Assembly: GCF_001422815.1 (NCBI RefSeq)
Contig: NZ_LMMP01000049.1
Coordinates: forward strand, 155,026-219,025
Reading direction: 5' to 3'
DNA from: Methylobacterium sp. Leaf91
GTDB taxonomy: Bacteria; Pseudomonadota; Alphaproteobacteria; Rhizobiales; Beijerinckiaceae
DNA length: 64,000 bases
Part shown: positions 55,305 to 64,000 of the stretch, in pieces
How positions within the stretch are numbered: the stretch's first letter is position 1
Layout of the letters: every line of letters begins with the position of its first letter
Notes under the pieces: generated by a model
What the model was told of the DNA's origin: nothing
What the model saw: only the letters and a program-made list of their open reading frames with translations
The model's database searches: none
Translations under genes and position numbers: made by a program

Positions 55305-55936
55305 GCCTGCTTCCCCGCGACCTCGGTGATCGCCTCGACGATGTTGGAGTAGGCACCGCAGCGGCAGATGTTGCCGCTCATGCGCTCGCGGATCTCGGCG
55401 TCGGTGACCTCGTAGGTCCCGTTGAGGTCGGCGCTGACGTGGCTCGGGATGCCGGACTTGATCTCGGCGATGACCGCGACGCTGGAGCAGATCTGGCCCG
55501 GGGTGCAGAAGCCGCACTGGTAGCCGTCGTGCTTCACGAAGGCGGCCTGCATCGGATGGAGGTCGCCCGGCTTGCCGAGCCCCTCGATGGTCATGACGCT
55601 GGCGTCCTGGTGCATGACCGCGAGGGTCAGGCAGGAATTGATGCGTCGACCGTCGACGATCATGGTGCAGGCGCCGCACTGACCGTGGTCGCAGCCCTTC
55701 TTGGCGCCTGTTAGGTGCAGGTGCTCTCGCACCGCGTCGAGCAGGCTGGTCCGGGTGTCCAGTTCGAGCTCGCGGCGCTCGCCGTTCACGGTGAAACCGA
55801 CCTTGGCCAGGACCGGCTTTTCGGTTCCCGCGGGCGCGGCGCCCGCCGCCGAGGGGACGGCGGCCAGGGCCGCCGTGGCTGATGCAGCCACCATCAAATC
55901 TCTCCGGTTCAAGTCGTAATCTCCAGGTCGTCCCAT
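55301..55936 (-). CDS. paoA: Aldehyde oxidoreductase iron-sulfur subunit with Tat signal, PaoA type
   Basis: 211 residues from ATG 55936 (GGAGACC upstream); a start at 56035 would add 33 residues in front of the signal. Twin arginine in LNRRDLMVAAS, ending near AGAAP. The first [2Fe-2S] site is GCDHGQCGACTM with a later Cys in RINSCLT; the second is YQCGFCTPGQ with ICRCGAYSN. PaoA guides the whole complex through the Tat path to the periplasm. Divergent from a LysR gene, which likely controls it. Confidence 0.93.
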   Translation of the reverse strand: MGRPGDYDLNRRDLMVAASATAALAAVPSAAGAAPAGTEKPVLAKVGFTVNGERRELELDTRTSLLDAVREHLHLTGAKKGCDHGQCGACTMIVDGRRINSCLTLAVMHQDASVMTIEGLGKPGDLHPMQAAFVKHDGYQCGFCTPGQICSSVAVIAEIKSGIPSHVSADLNGTYEVTDAEIRERMSGNICRCGAYSNIVEAITEVAGKQA

Positions 55937-56165
55937 CTTGGTCTCCGAGCCTGCTGCAGGGGGGGCGATGGCGCGACGGCCGCCCGTCGAGGGCGGGATG
56001 CCCGTGGAAACACACACACCTTGGATAGGCTCCAAGGTACGGCGTCACGTCTCGTTGATTAGTGCCTCCCAGCCACATAGGGTCATGAGCAACGCTTATG
56101 GATCGTCCGCGGCACGATCCCGGACGATCTTGTCCACCTCTCAGAATGCGGTGAGGAGCCGGCCT

Positions 56166-57059
56166 ATGGCGCGCACGGACCTGACCGACCTGCTGTCCTT
56201 CGCGACAGTGTCGCAGGAGGGCAGCTTCACCCGCGCCGCGACACGCCTGGGCATCACGCAATCGGCCCTCAGCCACGCCCTGAAGGGCCTTGAGGCCCGG
56301 CTCGGCGTGCCCCTGCTGACCCGGTCCACCCGCGGCGCCGTGCCGACCGAGGCGGGGGAGCGCCTGCTGCGGATCGTGGGACCCCAGTTCGAACAGATCG
56401 ATGTCGAGCTCGCCGCGCTCACCGAGCTCCGCGACAAGCCCGCCGGCACCGTCCGCATCACGGCGTCCGAGGACGCGGCGGCGACCGTCCTGTGGCCGGT
56501 CCTGGCACGCCTGCTGCCGGACTACCCCGACATCAACGTCGAGATCGTGACCGAGCAGGCCCTGACCAACATCGTTGCCGAACGCTTCGACGCCGGCGTG
56601 CGCATCGGCGAGCACGTCGAGAAGGACATGGTTGCGGTCCGCATCGGTCCCGACATGCGCATGGCCGTGGTTGGGACCCCGGCCTCCCTCAGGAAACGGG
56701 CGAGACCCAAGCACCCCGAGGACCTCACCGCCCACCGGTGCATCAACCTGCGCCGGCCGACCCGTGGCGGGTTCTACCCATGGGAGTTCGAGCGGAAGGG
56801 GCAGGCCCTGAACGTGCGCGTCGAGGGCCAACTCGTGTTCACCAGTTTACCCCTGATCCGGGAGGCGGCCCTCGCCGGACTCGGGTTGGCTTATCTGCCG
56901 GAGGACCACGTGGCGCAGGACGTGGCCGAGGGCAGGTTGGTGCGGGTGCTGAAGGACTGGTGCGAGCCTTTCCCGGGATACCACCTGTACTACCCGAGTC
57001 GTCGCCAGCCCGCCCCGGCCTTCACGGTCCTATTGGAAGCGCTTCGTCACCGCGGCTGA
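56166..57059 (+). CDS. LysR-family regulator of the Pao operon (probable)
   Basis: 297 residues from ATG 56166 with GAGGAG upstream; the frame extends to 55938 without a matching site. HTH with DLTDLLSFATVSQEGSFTRA and ITQSALSHALKGLEARLGV. Substrate domain GTVRITASEDAAATVLWPVL, with IREAALAGLGLAYLPEDHVA near the end. It is divergent from paoA with a 229-bp gap, the usual layout of a LysR and its target. It belongs to the large group (AaeR/DsdC-like) that senses aromatic or carbonyl compounds, which is inference. Confidence 0.88.
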   Translation: MARTDLTDLLSFATVSQEGSFTRAATRLGITQSALSHALKGLEARLGVPLLTRSTRGAVPTEAGERLLRIVGPQFEQIDVELAALTELRDKPAGTVRITASEDAAATVLWPVLARLLPDYPDINVEIVTEQALTNIVAERFDAGVRIGEHVEKDMVAVRIGPDMRMAVVGTPASLRKRARPKHPEDLTAHRCINLRRPTRGGFYPWEFERKGQALNVRVEGQLVFTSLPLIREAALAGLGLAYLPEDHVAQDVAEGRLVRVLKDWCEPFPGYHLYYPSRRQPAPAFTVLLEALRHRG

Positions 57060-57252
57060 CGCCAGGGCCGCCTGGCCTCAACCAAGATCGACCCATGGCG
57101 AGCCTCACGTCAAAGTGTTGGATGGAGCGGCCCTTACGACTGCAATGGGTGGATCTCAGCCTGTCCGCTTTCGAGCGGATTAGCGATGAAGCAGACATCG
57201 CCGTCGCACCCGGTCCCTCCACCGACAGCAGTTGCATTCTCGGGATGTCGCT

Positions 57253-58335
57253 TCAGCGCACCGCGCCGGGCTCGTGGATCGGGCAGCGGTTGAACCGCTC
57301 ACGGAACTCAGCCGAATGCCTGTAGGGGGCGTTGCGGGCGCGGTTGATGTTGCCGAGAGGTCGGTGCGCTGCGAGGCCGGTCCACACGCTGAAGCGCATC
57401 TCCTCGTCCACCGCTTGGACCCGGGCAGGGTCCCAACTGTCCTGCGGCTGAACCCGGACAATCCCGACCCGCTGGAACGGTGCCTCGTCCTCCTTCCACT
57501 CCACCGTCGGGTCTTCGACCGGCTGGCGTTCGAGGTCACGGCAGAGCTGCACACGGAATTCCCACTCGCCGGCGATGCCGATCATCTCGGACTGCACTGT
57601 CTCGCGGATGGCATTCGGGCGGCCGGCTGCATCGATCTCAGTGCCGGTCAGGGCAGTCAGAGCCGGAGCGACGGGGGCCAGCGAGAACTTGGCGATGTAG
57701 TCGCCGTACCGGAACGGGGTGAGGCTGTAATAAGTCTCGCCGAGCGGATCGACATTGGGCGCGCCGCCCAAGGAACCGATGGTGGGGCTGTCGATGCCCA
57801 CCGCGTGCAGGGCCTTGTTGACACCGCGCAGGACCGTAGAGGCGGCGACCTTCAGCCCCTCGGCGCGGTCAGTGGTACCGGCCAGCAGCTTGAGGCTGCC
57901 CAGGAACTTCTCCGCGTTCGGCGCTTGGAATACCTTGCCGTTGACCATGATGAAGTTCTGCGTCGTCCCCTCTGCATCCGGCAGGCGCTCGCCCTCGACG
58001 TCCAGCACTTTAAGGGCGACGCCGCGGGGCAGGGAAACCGCGTCGGGGAGGATGTCGCCGGCGTTTGTCGACAACCGCATGTAGACTTTGTGCTCGCTCG
58101 GCTCTGCGAACAGGCCCTGGGCCAGTTCGGGGGGCAGTCCAGCGTCCACCGTCAGCGTCCCCTCCAGGATACCGTGTGACTTGGCATGGACCGATCTGAC
58201 GGCATGCCCCGAATGATCGGCGACCGTTTGCAGGATCGTGTCGAAAGTCTCGTTCAACTTGTCGATTGTTGGCGCCTCATTGGGGCCGACTTGTTCGACG
58301 TGAGGGCTGTAGCGGACGGGCGCTTGCAAGTTCAA
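57253..58335 (-). CDS. Catalase-related heme protein (SrpA-like), copy 1
   Basis: About 360 residues. No ATG opens the domain. I choose TTG 58335, just after CCGGAG, because it begins near the N-terminus of the homologous 59232 gene; the frame opens at TTG 58392. Distal heme His in VRSVHAKSHGILEG (catalase HAKG-like). The proximal pair R-x3-Y is seen in INRARNAPYRHSAEF (compare RLFSY of catalases). It lacks the C-terminal and wrapping domains of monofunctional catalases, so it is a mini-catalase/peroxidase-like protein. Likely function: peroxide or organic peroxide chemistry. Confidence 0.82.
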   Translation of the reverse strand: MNLQAPVRYSPHVEQVGPNEAPTIDKLNETFDTILQTVADHSGHAVRSVHAKSHGILEGTLTVDAGLPPELAQGLFAEPSEHKVYMRLSTNAGDILPDAVSLPRGVALKVLDVEGERLPDAEGTTQNFIMVNGKVFQAPNAEKFLGSLKLLAGTTDRAEGLKVAASTVLRGVNKALHAVGIDSPTIGSLGGAPNVDPLGETYYSLTPFRYGDYIAKFSLAPVAPALTALTGTEIDAAGRPNAIRETVQSEMIGIAGEWEFRVQLCRDLERQPVEDPTVEWKEDEAPFQRVGIVRVQPQDSWDPARVQAVDEEMRFSVWTGLAAHRPLGNINRARNAPYRHSAEFRERFNRCPIHEPGAVR

Positions 58336-58702
58336 TGGCTCCGGATGGGTGTGGCGCCGGGATGAACGACGTTCTCGGTCCGGCGTTCCCAAAGATGATC
58401 ACGCGGTAGTCAAGACGTACCGCGGAGGCAGAAGCCGACGCCTGAGAACGCCGGATGTATTCTTCATTCGTCGCGGGCAAGCTCCCCTACAAAGTGGCGC
58501 TGCATTCGAGTGAAGACCAAGGGGTGCTCACCCTAATTCGATGCCAGCCGCCCCCGCCGAACCGGGGCGACGCGACAGGTTGCGACATTGCGACCAGTCC
58601 GGAACCAGAGCCCCGTGGAGGGGCTTCTCCCGCGACAATCCCAATGGAAGCCACTTTGGTGCAAGCACACTGTGGCTAGAGGTCGAAGGGGCAGACCCCA
58701 CA

Positions 58703-59107
58703 ATGAACTATAAGCTTGCTCTAAGCCTTCCACTCCTCGTTTTCCTGGCTTGGCCGGTTTCAGCCCAGACCGCAGGCCATACGGCACGGGCGGTATTGAT
58801 TCATGGCAACTACTGCGGACCAGGCAACAACGCTACCGCGGCTCCGGTGGACGCGCTCGATGCGGCCTGCGCCCGACACGATGCATGCACCCCCGATGGC
58901 GGGTTGGCCACGAAGGCCTGCAACCTGCGCCTTCAAAAAGAGGCGGACGCCATCTCGCGCGACCCCCAGCAGCCGGACGAACTAAGGGCCATGGCAGGCT
59001 TGGTGTCAGCCGGTGCCTCGATAATGATGTCGGCCCGTGAGCCCGCGACCGAGACGGAGGTTGCCCGAAGCCAGGGTGGAAAGGCTTGGGCCGCGTACAC
59101 CCGGTAG
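58703..59107 (+). CDS. Small secreted phospholipase A2-like protein
   Basis: 134 residues from ATG 58703. Signal peptide 1-21 (ending VSAQT). The mature part has the PLA2 calcium loop HGNYCGPGNNA and the catalytic helix DAACARHDACT, in which CxRHDxC holds the His-Asp pair. A third Cys pair candidate is in ATKACNLR. This matches the small bacterial/plant-type PLA2 domain. It probably acts on membrane lipids in the periplasm or outside. It is not coupled to the neighbouring genes. Confidence 0.82.
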   Translation: MNYKLALSLPLLVFLAWPVSAQTAGHTARAVLIHGNYCGPGNNATAAPVDALDAACARHDACTPDGGLATKACNLRLQKEADAISRDPQQPDELRAMAGLVSAGASIMMSAREPATETEVARSQGGKAWAAYTR

Positions 59108-59231
59108 TCCCCGCTTCGCGCCAATCGGTATCGTCGCGTCACCCAAGCAGGCGCCGTCCCGTCAGTCGGCCAGCGCCGCCCGGTCTCCGCTTTGTACCAT
59201 CTGCCCTTAGACCCGCTTCCGAGGAACGAGC

Positions 59232-60314
59232 ATGGCCTATCTTCGCTACGCGCCAGACATCGAGACGCCCGCACCGGACGAGCAGAAGTCCATCGATGGG
59301 ATCATCCAAGGGATGACCCAGCAGTCGCAGGTTGTCGAGAAGCGAGAGCACCGGGCCGTGCGCGCGAGCCACGCCAAGAGTTCGGCCTGCGTCATCGGAG
59401 AGCTGTTCGTCCCGGAGAACCTGCCGCCCGAACTCGCGCAGGGTCTGTTCGCCAATCAAGGGACGTACAAGGTCGCCGTGCGCTTCGCCCAGGGGCCGGG
59501 CGAGACCCTAGGCGACCGCGTGTCCACCCATCGCGGCATGTCGATCAAGGTTTTCGGCGCGGCCGGCGCGAGGCTGCCCGGCCACGACGTCGAAACTCAG
59601 GACTTCGTGCTTGCCACCGGCACGACCTTCCCGTCGGGCACGGCGGCGGGCTTCCTGCGGGACGGCACAGTGATCGGGAAATCTACGGGCCTGCAAGAGG
59701 GCGTGAAGAGCGCGGTCGCCGCCACGGCGCGCAACCTCAACCGCGTGCTGCACGCCTTCGGCACGGAGAGCGCCATGGCCGATTTCCTCGGCCATCCCTA
59801 CAGCCACCCGCTCGCCGACAGCTACTTCAGTCAGGCCCCAATGCGGTTCGGCGATTACGTCGCCAAGCTTGGCGCAGTCCCGGCTTCGCAGGCGCAGCTG
59901 GACCTGGCCGAATGGCGGCTCGACCCGCACGGCGACGAGGACGGCTTTCGTCACGCGGCGGCGGCGTTCTTCCGCGAAACCGACGTGGTCTACGAGGTGA
60001 AGGCGCAGCTTTGGGCCGATGCTGAGCGCCAGCCCATCGAGGATGCGTCGGTCGACTGGCCGGTCGCGGTCAGCCCGTACCGCACGGTGGCGACGCTCCG
60101 CCTGCCCCGGCAGGACGCCTACTCCCCAGAGCGGGTGCGTTACTTCGACGAGGTGATGACCTTCCGTCCGGCGCACAGCCTCGCGGCGCACCAGCCGCTG
60201 GGTTCGGTGATGCGGGCGCGGCTTCAGGTCTACCGGGCGCTGAGCGATTTCCGCCACCGGGAGAACGGTGTGACCGCCGAGAACACTGCCTCGCCGGAGA
60301 GCATTCCGGCCTGA
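59232..60314 (+). CDS. Catalase-related heme protein (SrpA-like), copy 2
   Basis: 360 residues from ATG 59232, with GAGGAACGAGC upstream. Distal His in VRASHAKSSACVIG and proximal R-x3-Y in VMRARLQVYRALSDF. It shares the whole plan with the 57253 gene (PELAQGLF, RFGDYVAKL, ERQPIEDA) and about the same length, so they are paralogues on opposite strands. Both lack the long N- and C-terminal parts of large catalases. A signal peptide is absent, so it is probably cytoplasmic. It is followed by a DJ-1/PfpI gene, as in other oxidative-stress groups. Confidence 0.86.
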   Translation: MAYLRYAPDIETPAPDEQKSIDGIIQGMTQQSQVVEKREHRAVRASHAKSSACVIGELFVPENLPPELAQGLFANQGTYKVAVRFAQGPGETLGDRVSTHRGMSIKVFGAAGARLPGHDVETQDFVLATGTTFPSGTAAGFLRDGTVIGKSTGLQEGVKSAVAATARNLNRVLHAFGTESAMADFLGHPYSHPLADSYFSQAPMRFGDYVAKLGAVPASQAQLDLAEWRLDPHGDEDGFRHAAAAFFRETDVVYEVKAQLWADAERQPIEDASVDWPVAVSPYRTVATLRLPRQDAYSPERVRYFDEVMTFRPAHSLAAHQPLGSVMRARLQVYRALSDFRHRENGVTAENTASPESIPA

Positions 60315-60351
60315 CGCCGACCCCTTTTCGCCACGCACAGAGGAGCCAACC

Positions 60352-60921
60352 ATGACCCTTCAGGGCAAGACCATCGCCATCCTGATCGCCCCTCGGGGGA
60401 CGGAGGAGCCGGAGTTTACTAAGCCCCGCGAGGCGTTGCTCGCGGCCGGCGCGACCGTCACGGTGGTAGGGCTTGAGGCAGGCGAGGCCGAGACGGTCAA
60501 CAACGACCTCGACCCGGCTGGGAAGTATCCAGTCGACAAGGTCATCGACGGCGTGTCCGCCTCAGACTTCGACGGGCTCGTCATCCCCGGCGGCAGCGTG
60601 GGGGCCGACAAGCTCCGCGGCAGCGAGGCCGTGGTCGGCTTCGTCCGGGACTTCTTTCAGCAGGCCAAGCCGGTCGGTGTCATCTGCCACGGGCCCTGGA
60701 CGCTGGTGGAGGCCGACGTCGTCAAGGGGCGCAAGCTTACCTCCTTCCCGACGGTGAAGACCGACATCCGTAACGCGGGCGGGGAATGGGTCGACGCGGA
60801 GGTGGTGGTCGACAAGGGTCTCGTCACCAGCCGCAACCCGAAGGACCTGCCGGCGTTCTGCGCCAAGATCGTCGAGGAGTTCGCGGAAGGGCGCCATCCG
60901 GAGCAGGCCCGCAGCGCCTGA
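60352..60921 (+). CDS. DJ-1/PfpI family protein (YhbO-like)
   Basis: 189 residues from ATG 60352, AGAGGAGCC upstream. Nucleophile elbow VGVICHGPWTLVEADVVKGR with Cys-His, and the Glu of the active site in RGTEEPEFTKPREAL. GLVIPGGSVGADKLRG is the family's oxyanion strand. These proteins are glutamine-amidotransferase-like stress proteins: deglycases or glyoxalase III-like, of debated activity. The gene is 37 bp after a catalase-related gene in the same direction and probably in one transcript with it. Confidence 0.9.
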   Translation: MTLQGKTIAILIAPRGTEEPEFTKPREALLAAGATVTVVGLEAGEAETVNNDLDPAGKYPVDKVIDGVSASDFDGLVIPGGSVGADKLRGSEAVVGFVRDFFQQAKPVGVICHGPWTLVEADVVKGRKLTSFPTVKTDIRNAGGEWVDAEVVVDKGLVTSRNPKDLPAFCAKIVEEFAEGRHPEQARSA

Positions 60922-61007
60922 AGCCGTCTCACGCCCGCTTCGGCTTAGCCTAGCCCCAGGTACTCAACGTCGGTCGACCTAACCACCGCTTTTCCAAGGA
61001 GACAGCC

Positions 61008-61814
61008 ATGGATCTCGGCATCAAGGGACGGGTCGCCGTCGTGACAGGTGGGAAGTCGGGCATGGGTCGCTCGACCGCCGAGCATCTGTTGCGCGAGGGC
61101 GTCCACGTCGTTCTGACCGACAAGGAAGGCGCCGAACTGCAGGCCACCGCCGCGGAGCTGTCGGCGCTGGGTCAAGTCCGCGCCGTGGAAGCCGACCTTA
61201 GCGGGGCCAAGGGGATCGAGGTGCTCGCCGCCTTCGCCAACATGGCCTTCGATGACAAGCCCACCATCCTCGTCTGCGCCGCCGGCATCACGGGAGCGTC
61301 CGGCGACTTCCTTGAACTCACGGACGAGGACTGGATTGAGGCGTTGCAGACCGATCTCATGGCCGGAGTGCGCGCTACCAGAGCCTTCATCCCGCACATG
61401 CGCAAGGCGGGCTGGGGCCGCATCGTGCTGTTCTCCTCGGAGGACGCGGTGCAGCCCTATATCGAGGAACTGCCGTATGCCGCCGCCAAGGCCGGTGTTC
61501 TGAACCTCGCGAAGGGATTGTCGAAGGCCTATGGCCCGGACGGCGTACTCGTGAACGCGGTCGGACCGGCCTTCATTGCCACGCCGATGACCGACGCCCA
61601 GATGGAGAAGAAGTCGAAAGAGAAGGGCATCTCCTTCGACGAGGCGGTTCAACAAACGTTGGATGAGGAGCGCCCCGGCATCGTCGCCAAGCGCCGCGGC
61701 CGAGCTGAGGAGGTTGCGGCGGCAGTGACGTTCCTTTGCTCGGAACACGCCAGCTTCATCACCGGCGAGTTCCTCCGGGTCGACGGCGGCTCCGTTATGA
61801 CTATGGGGGCCTAA
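61008..61814 (+). CDS. Short-chain dehydrogenase/reductase
   Basis: 268 residues from ATG 61008 (AAGGAGACAGCC upstream). Cofactor loop VVTGGKSGMGRSTAEH (TGxxxGxG). Next come VCAAGITG (the usual NNAG strand), catalytic Ser in VLFSSEDA and the YxxxK pair in PYAAAKAGVL. The C-terminal GEFLRVDGGSVMTMG is typical of the classical family. Asp in VLTDKEG after the second strand favours NAD over NADP. The substrate is unknown. A terminator follows. Confidence 0.9.
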   Translation: MDLGIKGRVAVVTGGKSGMGRSTAEHLLREGVHVVLTDKEGAELQATAAELSALGQVRAVEADLSGAKGIEVLAAFANMAFDDKPTILVCAAGITGASGDFLELTDEDWIEALQTDLMAGVRATRAFIPHMRKAGWGRIVLFSSEDAVQPYIEELPYAAAKAGVLNLAKGLSKAYGPDGVLVNAVGPAFIATPMTDAQMEKKSKEKGISFDEAVQQTLDEERPGIVAKRRGRAEEVAAAVTFLCSEHASFITGEFLRVDGGSVMTMGA

Positions 61815-61830
61815 AGCTTCGTTGCGGACC

Positions 61831-61872
61831 AGCAGCCGTTCTGTGTTGAGGCACATAGGAACGGCTGCTTTC
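61831..61872 (+). terminator. Terminator after the SDR gene
   Basis: AGCAGCCGTTC (61831-61841) pairs with GAACGGCTGCT (61859-61869), followed by TTC. The 11-bp stem is perfect; the T tract is short. Confidence 0.65.
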
Positions 61873-62039
61873 TGGACGCCCGCGCTCTCACAGCAGTGAC
61901 TGCGTTGGGTCGGGACCCGTCCGTCCGCTTTATGACCGCCTTTGGCGGATTTCCGCCTGACCGCTTACGGTAAGTTCTTCGCCGAAGCGGCCACCATCTC
62001 ACGCATCCCCGGCCTCCTCAGTTCATTTCGTCCTCGGCA

Positions 62040-62924
62040 TCAGATCCTCATGCGGTCGATCAAGACCCTGAGACCCCCGGAAACATGCCGTCGGCTCGGA
62101 TAGTAGAGGAACAGGTCGCCCTTCACGGGGCACCACTCCTCCAGGCAAAGGACCAGGGTTCCGGCATCGAGGTACGGCCTGGCGCGATCCTCCCAGACAT
62201 AGGCGAGGCCGCCTCCCTTGGTGGCCACCTCGATCATCAGGCCCTGGTCGTCGAGGGTGATCGGGCCGTCGACCTCGACCTCGATGACCTCGCCCCCCCG
62301 CTCGAACCGCCAGTTGAACATCTTGCCGCTGGGGAAGCGGTACCGGATGCCGGTGTGCCGAGCGAGATCGCGCGGGTGCTCCGGACGCGGGTGCTTGCTC
62401 AGGTAATCCGGCGAGCCCACCACGACGAGACGCTGCACAGGCCCGATCCGGACGGCGACCATGTCCCGGGACAGGACCTCGCCGAACCGGACACCGGCGT
62501 CAAAACCCTCCTCGACGATGTCGACCAAGCGGTCGGTCGCCACGACGTCGAGCTTCAGGCCCGGGTTCTCCTCGATCAGCGGGACCATGACGTCGCGCAG
62601 CAGGAAGGGGGCAATCGAGGTCGGCAGGTTGATCCTGACGGTGCCGAACGGCGTCTCCCGGAAGGTGTTCAGGCTCTCCTGGGCCCTCGCGATCTGATCG
62701 AAGGCGGGGGCAAGCTCGGCGAGGAAGCGTTCGCCCGCATCGGTCAGGGCAACGGACCGGGTCGTGCGCTGGAGCAACCGAACGCCGATGCGCTCCTCAA
62801 GGCTGTGGATGGCATGGCTGACCGCCGAGGACGCGACGCCGCGCTCCGTCGCGGCCTTCCGGAAGCTGCGATGCTTGGCGACCGCCAGGAAGGTCGACAT
62901 CTCACCGAGTTCGGCCGCGCGCAT
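62040..62924 (-). CDS. LysR-family regulator
   Basis: 294 residues from ATG 62924. HTH with LGEMSTFLAVAKHRSFRKAA and VASSAVSHAIHSLEERIGV. Effector part GTVRINLPTSIAPFLLRDVM and LCLEEWCPVKGDLFLYYPSR at the end, as in the many LysR regulators of dehydrogenase and quinone-stress genes. It is divergent from the dehydrogenase at 63051 with 126 bp between, so it probably controls that gene. Its ligand is unknown. Confidence 0.88.
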   Translation of the reverse strand: MRAAELGEMSTFLAVAKHRSFRKAATERGVASSAVSHAIHSLEERIGVRLLQRTTRSVALTDAGERFLAELAPAFDQIARAQESLNTFRETPFGTVRINLPTSIAPFLLRDVMVPLIEENPGLKLDVVATDRLVDIVEEGFDAGVRFGEVLSRDMVAVRIGPVQRLVVVGSPDYLSKHPRPEHPRDLARHTGIRYRFPSGKMFNWRFERGGEVIEVEVDGPITLDDQGLMIEVATKGGGLAYVWEDRARPYLDAGTLVLCLEEWCPVKGDLFLYYPSRRHVSGGLRVLIDRMRI

Positions 62925-63050
62925 TGTTCTGTCTCATTCATCACCGCGCGCAGAAACTAGCAGGTTATCGCAGCAGTCGCCCACCCTTACGTTCAGGTCG
63001 GCAAACCATCCCCGATCCACGGGAATGGCACCGGCGGCAGGAAAAGGCCC

Positions 63051-64000
63051 ATGACGCGCATCGTACGGTTTCACGAGATCGGCGCACCCGAAGTCCTCAA
63101 GGTCGAGGACGTCACGGTGCCGGCGCCGAAGGCCGGCGAGGTCCAGATCCGGGTCAAGGCGATGGGACTGAACCGCGCCGAGGTGATGTTCCGGACCGGA
63201 CAGTACGTCACCGAGCCGGCTTTCCCGGCCATCCTCGGTTACGAGGCCGCCGGGATCGTCGAGGCCCTTGGAGCGAATGTCGAAGGCCTTGCGCCGGGCG
63301 ATGCCGTCAGCGTGGTCCCCTGCTTCATGCTCGGTGCGTATGGCCTCCACGGCGAGCTCGTGAACGCACCGGCCATCGGTGTCGTGAAGCACCCGGACAC
63401 GCTGTCCTGGGAGGAGGCGGCCGCCACCTGGATGATGTTCACGACCGCCTACGGCGCCCTGGTCGACATCGCCGACGTCAAGGCCGGCGAGACGGTGCTG
63501 ATCCGCGCCGCGTCCAGCAGTGTCGGGCTCGCCGCCATCCAGATCACGAAGGCCCTCGGCGCCCTCCCCGTCGCGTTGACCCGGCGCAGCAACAAGCGCG
63601 ACGAACTCCTGGCGCATGGCGCAGCCCACGTCATCGCCACGGAGGAGCAGGACCTCGTCGCCGAGGTGATGCGGATCACGGACGGCAAGGGCGCCCGCGT
63701 CGCCTTCGACCCGGTCGGCGGACCGGAGGTCGGCAAGATCCTTGAGGCCTTGAGCACCCTCGGGATCTTCTTCCAGTACGGCGCGCTCGACACCACCCCG
63801 ATCACGATCCCGGTCCTCTCGCTGCTCGGCAAGAACCTCACGGTGCGCGGCTACCAGATCTTCGAGGTCAGCACGGACCCGGAACGCCTAAGCAAGGCCA
63901 AGGCGTACATCGTGGAGGGCTTGGCCTCGGGGGCACTCAAGCCGGTCATCGCCAAGACCTTCAAGCTCGATGACATCGTCGAGGCTTACAAGTTCATGGA
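63051..64000 (+). CDS. Medium-chain dehydrogenase/quinone reductase (3' truncated by window edge)
   Basis: 316 codons from ATG 63051 (GGCAGGAAAAGG upstream) to the window end with no stop, so the end is missing. N-terminal GroES-like domain MTRIVRFHEIGAPEVLKVED, then LNRAEVMFRTGQY and ILGYEAAGIVEALGANVEGL. Rossmann part VLIRAASSSVGLAAIQITKA. The zinc-ligand Cys/His of alcohol dehydrogenases are not visible, so it is more like zinc-free quinone oxidoreductases (QOR). It likely uses NADPH to reduce quinones or enones. Divergent from the LysR gene. Confidence 0.88.
   Translation, partial: MTRIVRFHEIGAPEVLKVEDVTVPAPKAGEVQIRVKAMGLNRAEVMFRTGQYVTEPAFPAILGYEAAGIVEALGANVEGLAPGDAVSVVPCFMLGAYGLHGELVNAPAIGVVKHPDTLSWEEAAATWMMFTTAYGALVDIADVKAGETVLIRAASSSVGLAAIQITKALGALPVALTRRSNKRDELLAHGAAHVIATEEQDLVAEVMRITDGKGARVAFDPVGGPEVGKILEALSTLGIFFQYGALDTTPITIPVLSLLGKNLTVRGYQIFEVSTDPERLSKAKAYIVEGLASGALKPVIAKTFKLDDIVEAYKFM

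Noticed and set aside
53430..55352. 640-residue rightward frame opposite paoB/paoC
   Set aside because: Shadow of the strongly supported Pao genes; composition is Arg/Gly/Asp-rich without any domain.

Overview
The window is high-GC DNA (about two thirds G+C by eye) with alphaproteobacterial gene style: GTG/TTG starts, ATGA and TGATG stop-start overlaps, Tat-exported molybdoenzymes, CusA/CzcA pumps and many LysR regulators. Gene content best fits a Methylobacterium/Methylorubrum-like member of the Hyphomicrobiales; this is inferred from composition and families, not from a marker gene. No rRNA, tRNA, CRISPR array or integrase was seen. A gene is cut at each end: an MFS transporter on the left and a medium-chain dehydrogenase on the right.

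Layout. (1) 0.6-6.3 kb: a copper/silver cus-type operon (Met/Cys-rich secreted protein, FixH/YtkA-like protein, CusB, CusA), then a broken and an intact CheY-like response regulator. (2) 7.1-18.0 kb: a phosphoglycerate-mutase-type phosphatase and a sulfite-handling island. This has a YeiH exporter, a TDT (TehA/SLAC1-type) transporter, SorA/SorB sulfite dehydrogenase with its cytochrome c, a YVTN propeller protein, a second cytoplasmic-type sulfite oxidase and, on the other strand, a five-gene chain (COG4315 protein, ECF sigma, anti-sigma, LysR, DUF202). (3) 18.5-22.7 kb: a pbr-like lead/zinc/cadmium set (PAP2 phosphatase, LspA, P1B ATPase, MerR regulator with a MerR-type promoter). (4) 22.6-32.9 kb: a czc-like set (CzcA, CzcB, three His-rich secreted proteins, small membrane peptides, an OmpR/HK pair, a CDF exporter and a broken second CDF gene). 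(5) 32.9-34.0 kb: decayed mobile DNA with an IS3-type transposase relic and an A+T-rich stretch.

(6) 34.0-48.6 kb is a phage-derived element and the least ordinary part. It carries a helically phased ATGGG array in front of a protein with short motifs like those of single-subunit RNA polymerases or family A DNA polymerases, a 68-bp alternating repeat array, a ParB/methylase protein that has lost its methylase core, a small terminase, and a large terminase fused in one frame to an S49 head-maturation protease. The portal gene that normally lies between terminase and protease is absent, and the protease end runs into the tail end of another phage gene. A divergent control region with five copies of a TTTYRACAAC box, a coupled HTH operon, hypotheticals and a metallophosphoesterase follow. 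This looks like a deletion-streamlined prophage or a defective, satellite-like element.

(7) 48.6-64 kb: redox and detoxification genes: a RibD-C reductase, a cupin, a Pao-type periplasmic aldehyde oxidoreductase (PaoA, PaoB and two tandem PaoC paralogues) with a divergent LysR, two catalase-related heme proteins, a small PLA2-like secreted protein, a DJ-1/PfpI protein, an SDR, another LysR and a divergent dehydrogenase. Taken together the host segment is a stress island for metals, sulfite and reactive aldehydes or oxidants, interrupted by phage-derived DNA.
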